Assembly (NCBI GenBank): GCA_009746045.1
Contig: RPFO01000310.1
Location: 4,464,817-4,528,816 of the forward strand
From: Mesostigma viride
Taxonomy: Eukaryota > Streptophyta > Mesostigmatophyceae > Mesostigmatales > Mesostigmataceae
DNA: 64,000 nt
Direction of reading: 5' to 3'
Part shown: positions 44,800 to 56,533 of the stretch, piece after piece
Numbering within the stretch: the first letter of the stretch is position 1
How the letters are laid out: each line of letters begins with the position of its first letter
Translations under genes and position numbers: made by a program
The notes under the pieces: model-generated
The model's input: the letters and a program-made list of their open reading frames with translations, nothing else
The model's database searches: none
Told to the model about the DNA's origin: nothing

Positions 44800-45250
44800 G
44801 CTGTCTGCCGGAGCTGGATCGAGGTAGGTCAGCGGCCACAGCTCCCGTCGATCGCCGTTGTTGCTGCGCCAGGGTCAAATCGTCCTCCAGAGTGTAGTAA
44901 GTCCTCTCGAGCCGCTTGCATTGCGGCGTCTGAGGAACGTGATCTTGTCAGCGATGTTGTCTCTTTGATGTTAGAACTCAATTGAGATGAGCAGCAGCGG
45001 AGGCGGTCCCGCCTTGTACCCCGCGACCAGGGAAGCCGGAGCCTGGCCTCCAGCTTGAGCTCACCGATGAGGCCCATGCAGGCAATGAGGATTTCCGGTG
45101 CAAGCTTCTCGGATCGAGTTCTCACCTTCCACCAGGTCGAGAAGTTCTTGACGATGACGTTAAGGCTGCGCTTGTCGAGCTCGGCCTCCTCGCGGAGGTC
45201 GAGGGCGTCTGCTGCACTTGAGCTGTGCGGCGAAGGATCGATTAAACTAA
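44800..45250 (-). pseudogene. LINE ORF1-like remnant
   Basis: A minus-strand decayed copy of the ORF1 domain. The counterpart of PTYLQLRQ, of the acidic DDD...LT segment and of REEAELDKRSLNVIVK can be followed base by base against 46370-46740, but with many frame breaks. It ends beside AAATTAAATTAAATTAA. Confidence 0.6.
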
Positions 45251-45274
45251 ATTAAATTAAATTAACACAGAGAC

Positions 45275-45520
45275 CACTGGTATCATTATTATGGTTGTAT
45301 TGCACCCACTGTGATGTGCCCCGGCCCCGTGCTGTGGATAGAGCGCTCTGTGGCCGGCCTATTCACCGACATGGTGGCAGTGAGAGAAGCTAGGGCGCCC
45401 TCCCTTCTTCTCATTGTGTACAGGGGTTGAAGGTTCCTCTACTGAGGTATTGGCACCCACGTGATGCGCATGCATGCACTCACGTGATAATTAATAAGTT
45501 ATTAATTAATTCATCCCTAT
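45275..45520 (+). mobile_element. SINE-like retroelement, copy 2
   Basis: Begins ATGGTTGTATTGCACCC, contains the AGCGCTCTGTGGCC core, GTTGAAGGTTCC, and CACGTGA...TCACGTG followed by a TAATTAATAAGTTATTAATTAAT tail. See 62936-63145 for the copy that defines the ends. Confidence 0.65.
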
Positions 45521-45689
45521 GTTGCACACTGGGAAGGGGGCAGCTCTCTAGAGACACCTCACGTTCATATATACACAATTAGTCTTATATATGTCTACAT
45601 TAATTAATGAATTAATTGACGCCCACCAGGTTATCATGATAAAATTAATTAACTGAATAATTAATTTTTATGATACCATTTAGCTCCTA

Positions 45690-45835
45690 TTAGTTGCACC
45701 CACAGTTGCGCCCGCACCATGATGCAGATAGATCGCTCGGTGGCCTGCCCATAGCTTAGGGTAGTGAGAGAAGCTAGGGCGCCCTCCTCCCTGATCCCTC
45801 CTTCTCTATGAATTAATGAATGAATTAATTAATTA
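45690..45835 (+). mobile_element. SINE-like retroelement, truncated copy
   Basis: The core (TTGCGCCCGCACCATG, AGATCGCTCGGTGGCC, GTGAGAGAAGCTAGGGCGCC) is present. The 3' part is replaced by an ATTAATTAATT run that belongs to the next element's tail. Confidence 0.55.
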
Positions 45836-46795
45836 AAATCATAGCTCCGTGGGGAGCATATGTAACACATAGCCCTGAGAATGGGGCATCTATGGGTTTG
45901 TAATACAATCAGGGCGACAACCTGCAGGTGTAGGATGTACAACTATCACCTGCTCTGGGTGCACAAGGTGCACCTGCACCGCCATGATGGTTCATGCCTC
46001 CTAAACAAGCACAGGCACACAAGGCGGCTTGAGGAGAGGGCCTAGAAGGCCTGTGCACATGACATATGGGGTGGAAGGTATGTGGCTAGGCTATAGCTGG
46101 TGTACACATGGCCTCTCAGCAGAGAGTAACTCCCTGCATGGGCAAAGCATGACTCGAAAGTGCTACGGCTATTGCAAGGGCGGGTGTGGGCCCATCACGT
46201 AGGCATACACGGCCACGTCACTAAGCTTTCTAGTCTACACTACTGCTATAAATTCCCTAGGCTGGGGTGGCTGGGGTGGCTGGGGTGGCTGGGGGGCAGG
46301 GGTCGCCTGCCAGGGCTTGTGGGCGACGTAGATGTCCGCCCCCTTCCAGTAGACCGGCTTCTGCCCCGCCGTCTGCCGGAGCTGGAGGTAGGTCGGCCAT
46401 AGCTCCCGTCGCCGTTGTTAGCTGCGTCAAGGTCAAGTCGTCGTCCAGCGTGTAGGCGGTACCCCCAAGCCGCTTGCGACACTTGAGGAACTCCATCTTA
46501 TCCGCCATGGTGTCAAAGGTGAGGAGCAAGGGGGAGGGGCCGGCCTTACCCCGCGAGCGGGGAAGGCGGGTCACCCCCCGCGGCTTGCCCTTACCAGTGA
46601 GTGCCATGGGGACAAGGATTTTGCTCTCAAACGCCAGGGCAAGGGTCTCGGAGGTCTCGTCCTGCAGCGGGTCGAAGTGCTTGACTATGACGTTAAGGCT
46701 GCGCTTGGCGAGCTCGGCCTCCTCGCGGAGGTCCAGCGTCTGCTGCTTAAGCTGGGCGGTGACGGCGGAGGTGGTGGAGGTGGCGTGCTACTCAT
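45830..46795 (-). mobile_element. ORF1-only LINE-like element, copy 3
   Basis: A minus-strand unit with the same order as 28206-29244: ORF1 (about 46795-46255), 3' UTR, hairpin at 45840-45862, and an ATTAATTAA tail. The ORF1 has one frame break near 46410 but otherwise carries REEAELAKRSLNVIVKHFD, PLLLTFDTMADKMEFLKCRK and DDDLTLTQL. Confidence 0.75.
45840..45862 (-). promoter_or_regulatory. Conserved LINE 3' hairpin
   Basis: Minus strand: CATA, bulged T, GCTCC, loop CCAC, GGAGC, TATG. Confidence 0.7.
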
Positions 46796-48236
46796 ATTGT
46801 GTATACTGTTGACAACTGGTGACAATTAATAAATTAATTTGCTCGATCGGCAAAAGCTTGGACCATTGGTATTGTCTTTGCTCCCACGTTTTGTACCTTT
46901 GTATATGCATGAGCCCATGAACGCTTGTTCTGATGGCGCATGGTAAACGCTGGGGCCCTCAGTACTCGACCGAGTCACCTCTGCGGAAACTGGGGGGCAA
47001 TAATCTGTGCTCATGCGAGGCATACATGTGCACGATGGAAAACAGCAAGGGGCGGGGGCAGTTTGCGACAACACGTTAAAATCATGCCTGGTATCTTCAC
47101 ACCACTGCGCTACTGATGTGCATACGTCTAGGTAGTCAGCGCTCGGGTTGGGATGCTGCGACGAGCACGTGAGTGAAACTCAACTTACTCAAGTGGTAGA
47201 CACATAGAGAACTTGGTTGATTTCATGGTGGGTGTCAGAGCTAGTTAGCAGAGAAGGGACCGACTGTCAATGAAGCATCCACCCGGCCGCATGGCCTCCC
47301 CTACTCCGGGCTGCTTGTCCACCTACCAGACAGGCCCAAGCAATCACATGGATTGGCCTTTCCCTTCTGAAGGCACGACTGCAGCTGTGCTGGCATATAA
47401 TGTCCTGGCATGAGGTGGTCGCTACATGATACCGGGTTGGTCCATGGAATGCGATACAGGGAAAATGGAAAAGGATCGATTGATCTCCAGGGGATTATTA
47501 GAGGAAGCGGAGTCCAGCCACAAATTAGGGTCCAGGATGCCGGCCCCGGAAAGGGGTTCCCTTTCGAAGTGGTAGATAGACTGCCATGAGATGGCACCAT
47601 ACATGGACCTGAAGCCCTCAATTACACCATCCTCTACAACTGGACCCTATCTGTGTTGTATAAGAAAAGCGCTGCCCGCTGCGAGCATGGGGTAGGACCC
47701 AGGTGAGGGGTGGCATCTGTGCCATGGAGTAGGGAGAAGGTGAGGGAGGCACATACCAATCCTGCCTCATCACCAAATGTGACAGTAGTAGATGTTTTAC
47801 CATGAATAAGCATACTACATTGCACGCAATCGACCAAGTGACCTTGGGAACTAGAAACGTTGCTTGTCGTAAATTCATATGAGCTAGTAGGCTATCACAT
47901 GATCTCTCCGTCGCAGCCGTGTTCCCCTGCCTACGCCCAACCCTTCAAGCCTCCAATGGTACTCTTCATCGCAGCCCCGCCCTCCTTCTAATCCCTTCCT
48001 TCTCTCTCTATCTTCCTCCACCTGCCAGAAAGAAGCAAGGGGGTCAGGCATCCCTCCACCCTCCAGTGTGCTGCTATCTACTGCGCCCTCCTTCAGCGTG
48101 TGTGCTGCCATCATGTCCCCTCCCCTCCCTTCCCACCTGCTGGCATCCTTCGCATGCTGTCCCCCCTCCCCCTCCTGCGTGCACGCTGCCAACCCCCCCC
48201 CTCCCCTTCAGCATGCCGCATGCTGCCATCCCTCAC
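46796..48236. other. No identifiable gene
   Basis: Minus-strand open frames at 47301-47621 and 47422-47604 look protein-like in composition but match nothing I know. Pyrimidine-rich sequence at 47985-48240 may be an intron of the minus-strand gene that follows. Confidence 0.35.
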
Positions 48237-48934
48237 CTCCAGCGTGGTGAAGACGAGCCGCATGCGCTCCGACACCACCGCCGGGTGTTCCGCCCTGCCC
48301 TCCGTTACGAGCTGCTCCATTTGGAGCTTTCGCACAGGGTACCTGACAGGGACGGGCAGCAGGCGCGCATGTTGGCCGCACAATATCATTTGGAACATTT
48401 TGCCGACGCTTTAGAACGCCTGGAGCCACCGTAAAGGAACCGTGATTATGGTTGCAATTCGACGGCATTACGCACAAAGTTGCTTGGAGGGCGGTGCAAG
48501 TCTCTCGAAGCAATCCAGCAGGAGCCACCAGGCAGAGTGGCATCACCATCGACATAACCCACTAAAAGCCATCAATACACCTAACCATAAAAAAGTCACA
48601 AAACATACCGCTACTGACTCACCAGTAACTCGCCATCCACATATAGCTCACCCATCCCATGCACCATCCCCCCACACGGCCCACCCATCCCATACCACCA
48701 TCCCCACAACTCACCCAGAATACCATCAAACCAAGACTCGACTCACCACGCCATGCCCTTGAGGAAGTAGGCATCAACGATGAGCTTCACAAAGCCCTGC
48801 CAGTGGGCCATGGTGGCCCCATCCACCGGTAGGGGCTTGCTGGTGGCCCAACGGAACACCGTGGCTCGCGGCGCCAGAATTACTGCCAGCCAGACCAGAG
48901 AGGTCCACCGCAGGCACTCCTCGTCGCGGGGCAC
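48237..48934 (-). CDS. Two phase-matched exons of an unrecognised gene
   Basis: Minus-strand exons 48934-48747 and 48342-48237. The first starts after CCAG and ends TG|GTGAGT; the second starts after GTCAG and ends GAG|GTGAGG. The split codon (TG plus G) is restored as Trp, so the phases agree. The encoded 98 residues include a hydrophobic helix (WTSLVWLAVILAPRATVFRW), GFVKLIVDAYFLKGMAWYP, and a charged helix (QMEQLVTEGRAEHP, SERMRLVFTTLE). I do not recognise the family. The exon ending at 51678 is in phase with 48934 and could be upstream in the same gene; further exons are not located. Confidence 0.45.
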
Positions 48935-49466
48935 CTGGACCGTGGTGGATGCCGCCACACGAATCCAAGCGAGGGAGGCAGGCGTGAGCAAATGGGAAAC
49001 ACCCAGCGGCACAAAGGGTACTGGACATGAACGGCTGAAGCCAGACCTGACAGCACTGACAGTGCCACCCTTTCCCGATCCCCCTCCCTGGAGTCACAGA
49101 CAGTACGACCCCTTTCCCTATCCCCTTGCCCAATCCTTTTGCGCATAGACCGTGACGGGCAAACAGATATGCGACATGCGCAATGAGGTCGCAGCCTAGC
49201 GGAGCCAAACATATCGTCACACATTTTGACTTGGCCATGCTAGTTGCCGCAGGGTTGTCGCCGCGGGCACACCCGGCTACCATACACGGCGGTCAGGGGA
49301 GTGCCAGAAGTGATGACTGCCATGAGTAAGTGGGCAGACGGTACGGCCCCCATTGCTGCAAGCGTAGCGCAGGGATACTGCGATGACCACTCCAGGAGAA
49401 GCTTGACTAGACTGTGGAGTGTGGGTCAGGATGTCAAGGTGATGTCAGCTCCTAAACTTAATAGAG

Positions 49467-49498
<32 letters not shown>
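49467..49498. repeat. (GACA)n microsatellite
   Basis: Eight GACA units. Confidence 0.9.
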
Positions 49499-49684
49499 TG
49501 CTGGCCGTATGCATGCTGGCACCTCCTACGTGCACGGCCGTCTAGCATGCCCAAGGCTTTCTGGTCTCTGCAATCTCAGGACATAGCGCTGCAGCGCCTT
49601 CTATGCATACGGTTGTCAACTTCAAACGTGTACCAACAGGTGCACGAGGGCAGCGATCAGAGGTACGGGCAACATGATGGGTGG

Positions 49685-49940
49685 CTGGTGGCGTATTATC
49701 TACAAAGAGGGCACAGTATATAAATGATGCATGAGGGGTGGCAACAAGATGGGTGGCGTATTATCCACAAAGAGCGCACAGTATGTAAATGATACATGAG
49801 GGGTGGCAACAAGATGGGTGGCGTATTATCTACAAAGAGCGCACAGTATATAAATGATACATGAGGGGTGGCAACAAGATGGGTGGCGAATAATCTAAAA
49901 AGAGCGCACAGTATATATAAATGATACATGAGGGGTGGGT
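49685..49940. repeat. 64-bp tandem repeat, about four copies
   Basis: Units contain GATACATGAGGGGTGGCAAC and AAAGAGCGCACAGTATATAA. Confidence 0.9.
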
Positions 49941-50059
49941 GGCTGGTATGCAACATGCATATAAATGAAAGGGGTTCCGCTGAACAAACTGACCCCACTC
50001 GTGTGCCAGAAATACCTGGGGGAGCCCCCACCAAGGAGGGACCAAACTGGCATGCCCCG

Positions 50060-50325
50060 TTTACCTGGAGCAGCCCCGGCTACGTTTACCTTGAGCAGCG
50101 CCAGCCCCATCTCCGTTTACCTTGAGCACCCCCAGCTCCGTTTACCTTGAGCAGTCCCAGCTCCGTTTACCTTGAGCAGTCCCAGCTCCGTTTACCTTGA
50201 GCCGTCCCAGCTCCGTTTACCTTGAGCAGCCCCAGCTCAATTTTCCTTGAGCAGTCCCAGCTCCGTTTACCTTGAGCAGCCCCAGCTCCGCTTACCTTAA
50301 GCAGTCCTAGCTCCGTCCTCAAGTC
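50060..50325. repeat. 25-bp tandem repeat, about ten copies
   Basis: Units of the form CCAGCTCCGTTTACCTTGAG plus CAGTC, slightly variable. Confidence 0.9.
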
Positions 50326-51677
50326 GTCCTCGGAGCAGCCGCACTCGTACGCAAGGATGCTTGCGCGGACAAAAGCCTGCAGCCGTCACGGGAGCCAACA
50401 GCAAAATCCAGGGAGGCCAGAAGGAAGCACCCGGTTATAGTTTCAAGACATCACAGGCTTGAAAACTGGTACATGATCGTCATCCAGAGCTCAAACAGAC
50501 CCACATCGCCCACACAATCCTAGTCATGTAAGTCTTCAACAGCCACCGTCCTTCCAGCAGAGACCTCAGCAAAGTGCTGTGCTGTCCCGCTAGAGAGAAC
50601 CAGCCTGCAGACCTGATGACTTGTCGGCCAGAGACGCAGGTAGTGCCGCAAGGAGCACGGTTGAAGTCCAAGGGGATCGGGCCAGGCCTCTACCTCCCAT
50701 GGGGACAGTTGAGCAGTCAAGCACTGGAACCCAGAGGCGGGCACACAAGATACGCGGGAATCCCATATAGTTAAAAGACAAAACAACAATAGTGCAGCAG
50801 CATAACTTCTATTTTATGATTGGGTATTTGATAATACCAATAATCATAAATACTCTACTACATTACAGGACATCATAAAGGAGCATATACAGAAGCACAT
50901 ACAATATAGAGAGAGTAGGTGGCCTTGTATGTGGAAAAGTATGTGGAGGATGCGCGAGCATCGGACCCAGCACCACGGCATGCCCTCGCAAGAAAGCCCC
51001 CCCTCTTCCTGTTACAACTTTTCTTATACAGGTAGGCCAATGGTCTTTGTCCATTGTCATTAGGAATGACACAGACACATGGCAGGTTAATGGGCCAGGG
51101 CCCCACGACCACGCAGCAGGGGTCATTCATGCCAAGACAGTGATGCCACCCTTTCATAGAAACCAAGCCAAACATAGGGGAAAGGCCACGTGGAGATGTA
51201 AATAGAACGGCAACCATGAGGAGTGACAGTTGAGCTAGATTGCAAGAGAGTTGGTTGTTAGAATCGGGGTTCCTTAGACATCGGGGTTCCTTTGCACGGC
51301 CTTAGATAACGTATTTATATGCTTACAACTAATGACTGAAAGGCTGGGGCCCAGTGGGTCGGCTGAGAGAGCTGATTCTGTGCAGGGATCCGACAGGGTT
51401 TCATTGCTGCAGTGGAAGAGGGTATGCACTGAGGGGAGGCAATCAAGCCGCTGAATGATTTACAAATTGGGCCAGTTGACCAATAGATCAGTAACCGGGT
51501 TTACGCCTGGCTGGTGGGTAGGCAGACAGGGAGGCTGGATGGCTGAATGTGGGCATGGGAATGGCAGTTTGCGGTGGTATGAGGATGAGGGTAGAAGGAC
51601 CCCAAATTGTCAGGTACAATCTATAAACAATTATCAAATGTAGCGGATGTCAGCACTGAGCCCAGGGACTACGTACC
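50326..51677. other. No identifiable gene
   Basis: Minus-strand frames at 50520-50789 and 50873-51217 are open but carry no recognisable motif. The stretch could be intronic for the minus-strand gene model spanning 48237-52165. Confidence 0.35.
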
Positions 51678-52165
51678 TTCATCGCCTCGTCATAGCTCAT
51701 GCCGGAACTCCCAGGATTCTCGACCAACTCGAAGCACTGCCAGAGGCGCAGGGCGGGGGAGACCCTCGCCACGTCCACAGGTGTGGAACCACCGGGCTCG
51801 TCCTCGCCACGTCCCGCGTTACCATCGCCAGAGGAACACCGGGTCAGGTGTCGCGCGTTTGTGCGGCAAGAGCGACCCGAGGCGTGCTGGTTCGGGAGCG
51901 CAACGCTCGCTTTGCGGAACGGTGCGCGAGGAAGCAGGTCTAGCGAGTGGTAGCCGTGTTTGCGGCCCGGTCTCGGCGCTGCCTGCGCCATACCAGATGA
52001 GTACGGCCGGGCTGCTGCGCACGGTGATAATGGCGAAGGAATGTAGCTTAATTGCATGCTCAAAGGTGGCCGCATAGCACAGCTGCGGAAATTCGCTGAG
52101 CCTGGACTAGAAATGCCATCGTGCAAAGGCATAGATGCACCGGATTTCAACTGGCGAAAGCCCAC
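51678..52165 (-). CDS. Possible 5' exon of minus-strand gene
   Basis: The frame is open from ATG at 52165 and ends at a strong donor, GATGAAG|GTACGT (51678/51677). The last part reads VARVSPALRLWQCFELVENP and MSYDEAMK and looks coding; the first 100 codons are Pro/Arg/Ser-rich and may be untranslated or intronic. The donor phase (0) fits the acceptor at 48934. Product unknown. Confidence 0.35.
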
Positions 52166-53228
52166 AGTTACGGTCCTCCATTGCTACCTAACTAATCCGA
52201 AGTCACCTAATCCGATATCAACGTAATTGAATGTACTTTTGACATTATGGTAGTAAGAGTGTGTGCCGAGTTTGGCACGTCTAGAATTGGAGCAGGGCCA
52301 GAAAACAATTAGGTCAAGAAAACGTGGTCCTTTGCGCAGCCGCTTACAAATTGATGCACGACGTCCAACAGTACCTAAGTTCCTCTTCTATTGTCTAGTA
52401 GCTAGTGCCATTGCCTTTCAGACATGGTGACACAGAATGCGGCCGGTTGGGCAGAACACTTCTCGTCTCCCCTCACCTGAGTCCTAATTTGCACACTCCT
52501 AACTTGCTTTCAGTAACGAAACTTGCTGGCAATTCGGATTCAGCTGACCAGGCTGCAGCGTGGAGTTAAAAGGTGGCTTCCGCCTTCGTTTGAACAAAAA
52601 ATATAATGGGGAAGACACGCCTATCTGTGCAAGATTCCGCCCGCTAGCCACGGTTGGAAGCAATATGTTACGCCCTCGTCCTCGCGTGGCTCAACCGATT
52701 AGTTATTTTACATGCCCTGACGACCTTGCAAGCGTGGCACGTAACGGATGGCAGTACACTTGTACAGACTGTACACTTGTACAGACGGTCACGTGACCAG
52801 AAGCGCCGCGCCAGAGCCAAGCAGGCGTAAAATTTTTGCATCAGTGAGGTCAGGGTGAGGTGGCAAAATTTTATGTCTCAGACGGTCGCATCAGTCATGA
52901 TCAAATATTTTTGCCTGCAAAACCGATGGCGGACTCCGAAGTCTGAAGATGGGGTGTTTGGGACTCAAGCTGGAGAAAATTCTGTGGCTGGTATATAAGC
53001 AAGCCAGCAACGCCGGTAGATCCGTAAGCAGGCCACGTGCCCATAAGACTTAATTACAGGCAGGAAAGCGCATCGCGTGCTGAAAAAGGCGCCATTTGTC
53101 CGACAGTGCGTAACGGAGTAGCTTTTTCTTCTTCGGTCCAGCTATTGCACACTCGGCAACGCCGCGGCTAGTTTTTCTTGATGGTGGCTGCTGCGGTGTC
53201 TGCGAGCTCATAGACCTTCCTGGATTTA
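52166..53228. other. No identifiable gene
   Basis: Only short frames. A small direct duplication TACACTTGTACAGAC occurs at about 52755-52785. Confidence 0.4.
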
Positions 53229-53760
53229 TTGCAAAAGGAAAGCTGCACACTTCAAACTTTGACTTCCTGGCAAGAACTATATATAGTAGACCTGATGGCG
53301 ACAACTACGTGGCGAGCCCTTTGTTCCACAGTGTCCGCCGTCAACAAGGCATTCACAGAGGTGACAAGGTACGCTATGCCTTGCAGTTGGGTCTTCATGC
53401 GCATGGGTGTGCCTAATTTTCTGGTTTTCTGGCTTTGTGTGGATGCAAGTTTACATGGATTTGGCGCAATCGTTACTACACAGTCACCCCAGTTGCGCCT
53501 GCGCCGTCCTTGTTCGCAGGAAAGGAGAAGCGCAGCTTCGGCCTATCGTGGATGTCATCGCTCCTGGCCCGCTGGGCCTCTCACGAACGGTCACTAAGGC
53601 AGATTCTGAGGTCGTCAGTCAGGCGCTGCGCCGGTGGGAAGAAAATGCGTCCATGGATAACAGATGATTCCACACCGACCTTGCCCAGAGCTGAGCCCCT
53701 GTGCATGGCACGCCTGTGCCTGAAACTTGCAGTCTTTGATAACACCCTGCACAGTTAACC
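53229..53760 (+). other. Open frames of uncertain coding value
   Basis: Overlapping frames 53229-53597 and 53407-53667 contain VFWLCVDASLHGFGAIV and SEVVSQALRRWEENA. The first has a faint resemblance to RNase H-like strands in retroelements, but there is no further support. Confidence 0.25.
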
Positions 53761-54016
53761 TCTGTTGTGGTGAATGGGAGCATGCCGTTTAATCTTTGGT
53801 GGTTGTGCAACTGAAGAGCAAGTTCTGTTGGGTGGCTTTGGTGGCATAAAGTTTTCTTTGCTGTGTATGTCCTAGTAAGCAAGGTATATTAGGACGTGCA
53901 GTTTTTGAAGGCCGCATGTCCTCCATGTCGAACCTCCCGAGCCTTGCCAGCCAAGCATGACTCACGCTGAGATAGGAGTTTTGTTTGCTGTATGGATACT
54001 CGCATCACTGAGGAAA

Positions 54017-54090
54017 AGTAAGTAAGTAAGTAAGTAAGTGCGTGAACATGCACTGAAGGCATGCCACGGAGTACCCGATGAGGTGAAGCT
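54017..54090 (-). mobile_element. LINE family A 3' end fragment
   Basis: (AAGT)n tail followed by GGCATGCCACGGAGTAC, the same terminus as at 15328-15400. Confidence 0.65.
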
Positions 54091-54577
54091 ACGTGGATAC
54101 TTCACCCCCGAAGGCAAGTGGCGCGACTCACACACCCAGGTCTGGAGTCGCAGATAGCAACTCCGCGTCATGCGGACTATCCAAGACGACTGTACGCTCG
54201 GCCATGATGACGGGTGTGGGGGTAGGTTGCATGCTAACCCCCGGTAGCCCAGGAGAATATTAAGGCTTCTTCCGGAGCATGCATGAGGAAAACTATGTTG
54301 CGTGCAATGCGAGGTGAGGCAACAAAAACTTTGGGGACGTCGGTTAATTTGTCCGATCGCTTGAGACATTGTAGTTGGAAAATCACCACCCAATGTGCTT
54401 ATCAGGAGAAGCAGCGTACAGGCCTGTCTGCATTTCACCATGGAATTAATAATAACGTAATACTGTACTTAAGAATTTCCTTGCAAGAATGACAATGGAT
54501 GCATGCATGTGTGTTATATACTTGCATGTCCAGAAATGACACACATGTATCACGTACATTAACTAATTAATTAAACA

Positions 54578-54600
54578 CGTGCTCCCGTTGGGGAGTCACG
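54578..54600 (-). promoter_or_regulatory. Conserved LINE 3' hairpin
   Basis: Minus strand: CGTG, bulged A, CTCCC, loop CAAC, GGGAG, CACG. Confidence 0.75.
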
Positions 54601-54985
54601 GAGCACCGAAGTGCTTTTAATCCCTGTGTGTGCACAACAGGAGAAAGGGCAGAGACCCCCATTCTCCTTCACGCCATTTCAGTTTGAAGGCATGCCACAG
54701 CTGCACTCGGACTCGCTAAACTGTGTGTAAACGATCTGGCAATATGTGGGTGCAATAAGACCCATGTGAGCATGGCATAACAAGGAGCGTGGGCAAGTAA
54801 TCTGATCATAGCCAGGGCGTAGCATGGCTGCCACAAGGACTAAGCTAAGGCTATGGCTAGTTGTGTGACGTGCGTTAGCTTTCGCACGTGACCAGGTATG
54901 ATGGCACAGCTAGGCAAACATTCTAAGCATGGCTGCCATAGCGGCAGTGACTACCAATGGATACAAGCTAGGGCTATTATGCAAG

Positions 54986-55560
54986 CTATTCTAGCCCGCT
55001 GGGGCCGGGCGTCCACATCTTGTGGTTGATCATCAGGTCCCCGCCCCTCCAGTACACCTTGGGCTTCTGGGGGGCTTCCGGGGGTCCTGCATGCTTGTGG
55101 CGGAGGTACTCCGGCCACAGGTCGCGTCGCTGCTGCTGCTGAGCGGGGGTCAGGTCGTCGTCCAGCGTCCAGGTGAGGTCGTGCAACCGCTTGCGACGAG
55201 AGAGGAACCGCTGCTTGTCCTCACGGGAGGGGAAGGTGAGCAGGACTGGTGGGGGAGCCGCCTTGTCCCGTGAGTGGGGAAGGCGGTGGCACCCACGCAG
55301 TTCTACCTCACCTACCAGGCCCATGAGGGTAAGGAGCCAGGGAGGTTGGCAAGGGAGGTTGACGTCTCACCTGGCTTCTGGGGGAAACGACGCAGCACCA
55401 CCCGGCAGTCGCGGCGGGCGCGGTCGGTGGCCTCCCGTTGTTGTGCCTGGCGAAGGTCTTCAAGCTCCTGGAGTTTCGTAGCGATGGCGTCGGTGGTGGT
55501 GGCGGTCGCTGTCCGCAGCAGGTCCGCATAGGGAAGGGGCGGGAGGTCACCAGCATCCAG
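54986..55560 (-). pseudogene. LINE ORF1-like RNA-binding protein
   Basis: A coiled-coil-like start (TTTDAIATKLQELEDLRQ, a charged Arg/Gln helix) is followed, after frame changes near 55320, by PPPVLLTFPSREDKQRFLSR, DDDLTPAQQQQRRDLWPEYL and KVYWRGGDLMI. The domain order is the same as at 28206-28762. Confidence 0.6.
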
Positions 55561-55570
55561 CCAGGGTGGC

Positions 55571-56267
55571 TGGGATGCGATGGTGGCCGTCTGCTCGATC
55601 CGCTATCTTTGGGACCTGTGAGGCCAGGGCCTCGGACCGTGTGGGCGAGTGATGGCTTCAAGCGTCTTCATGTCATCACGTACATACGTCCAGGCATAGT
55701 TGTCTTACTGATCACATGTATCATGTACGTACATGCGAGCTAGGCCACAGCTTTGACTGCTTTGACAGCTTTGAGATCAACGTACAACTATTCCTGGACG
55801 CATGGCGATCCATGCAACGCCGTGGAAGGACTAGGGTAGCTGTCGATCTGAGAGGAAATTCGCGAATTAAGCCCGCGGGAGCCGCGTGGCTATCTGTAGG
55901 AAGACCTGCATGGAGGGAGATAGATGGGGGGAGATTTTATGAAGTGAGACAACGTACTACGCCTGGACGCATGGACCTTGTACTATCTATGGACCTTGTA
56001 GTTTGTAAATAAACATTGCATTATTCTACTGCGCACGCGCCAGCACTAGCTAGGGCCTGTCATTATTAGCTAGGTGCACGCGATACATATAAGGGTTTTA
56101 TTGGGTGCCTTCACTCTGGTGTGAGTAATTATACTTTTTTAAAAATACATATAAGGGAGGTACACATGCATGCACCTTGTACATGCCCGCCTACTACAGG
56201 CACTATACCAGCTGAGGCCTAGCATTTTTAGTCATGTACATGTGTGCCTATGATGAGCCACACTCCA
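55571..56267. other. No identifiable gene
   Basis: 56095-56150 is an inverted diverged copy of the A/T-rich repeat noted at 16405. Nothing else recognised. Confidence 0.4.
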
Positions 56268-56293
56268 GATGAAATTAAATTAAATTATAATAA

Positions 56294-56316
56294 CATGCCT
56301 CCGTTGGGAGATCATG
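56294..56316 (-). promoter_or_regulatory. Conserved LINE 3' hairpin
   Basis: Minus strand: CATG, bulged A, TCTCC, loop CAAC, GGAGG, CATG, with one U-G wobble pair. Confidence 0.65.
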
Positions 56317-56335
56317 TAGCACATATTCCTTGATG

Positions 56336-56533
56336 AGATAGCTCCCCCTCGGGCAGCGTGCGGCTGCCTAGATAGATGTTGTAGTTAGAATGCTGTTAGG
56401 TAGATGTAGTATGTAGCCAATGTAGATAGATTAGACCGGTAGGAATGTTTGCACCCATCCATCCATCCATCGGGGTTAATGCTCCGTGACTCCCCAACGG
56501 GAGCACGAGTCTAATTAATTAATTAATTAATTA
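56336..56533 (+). mobile_element. LINE family C 3' end nested in LINE B
   Basis: A 198-bp 5'-truncated copy of the end of LINE C (compare 60662-60851), with hairpin 56485-56507 and (AATT)n tail, bounded by the 11-bp duplication ATTCCTTGATG (56325-56335, 56534-56544). Confidence 0.85.
56485..56507 (+). promoter_or_regulatory. Conserved LINE 3' hairpin
   Basis: CGTG, bulged A, CTCCC, loop CAAC, GGGAG, CACG. Family C form. Confidence 0.75.

Larger units (their letters stand above)
54558..55570 (-). mobile_element. ORF1-only LINE-like element, family C type tail
   Basis: Minus-strand unit: ORF1 (55570-54990), 3' UTR and hairpin at 54578-54600, TTAATTAATTAGTTAA tail. The hairpin and tail match family C rather than family B, so more than one LINE family has ORF1-only partners. 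Confidence 0.7.

Noticed and set aside
45275-45520. Classical tRNA-derived SINE
   Set aside because: GTTGAAGGTTCC only loosely resembles a B box and no A box lies at the right distance, so only 'SINE-like' is claimed.
53229-53760. RNase H or recombinase-like gene
   Set aside because: Only one faint motif; no reverse transcriptase or catalytic residues nearby.
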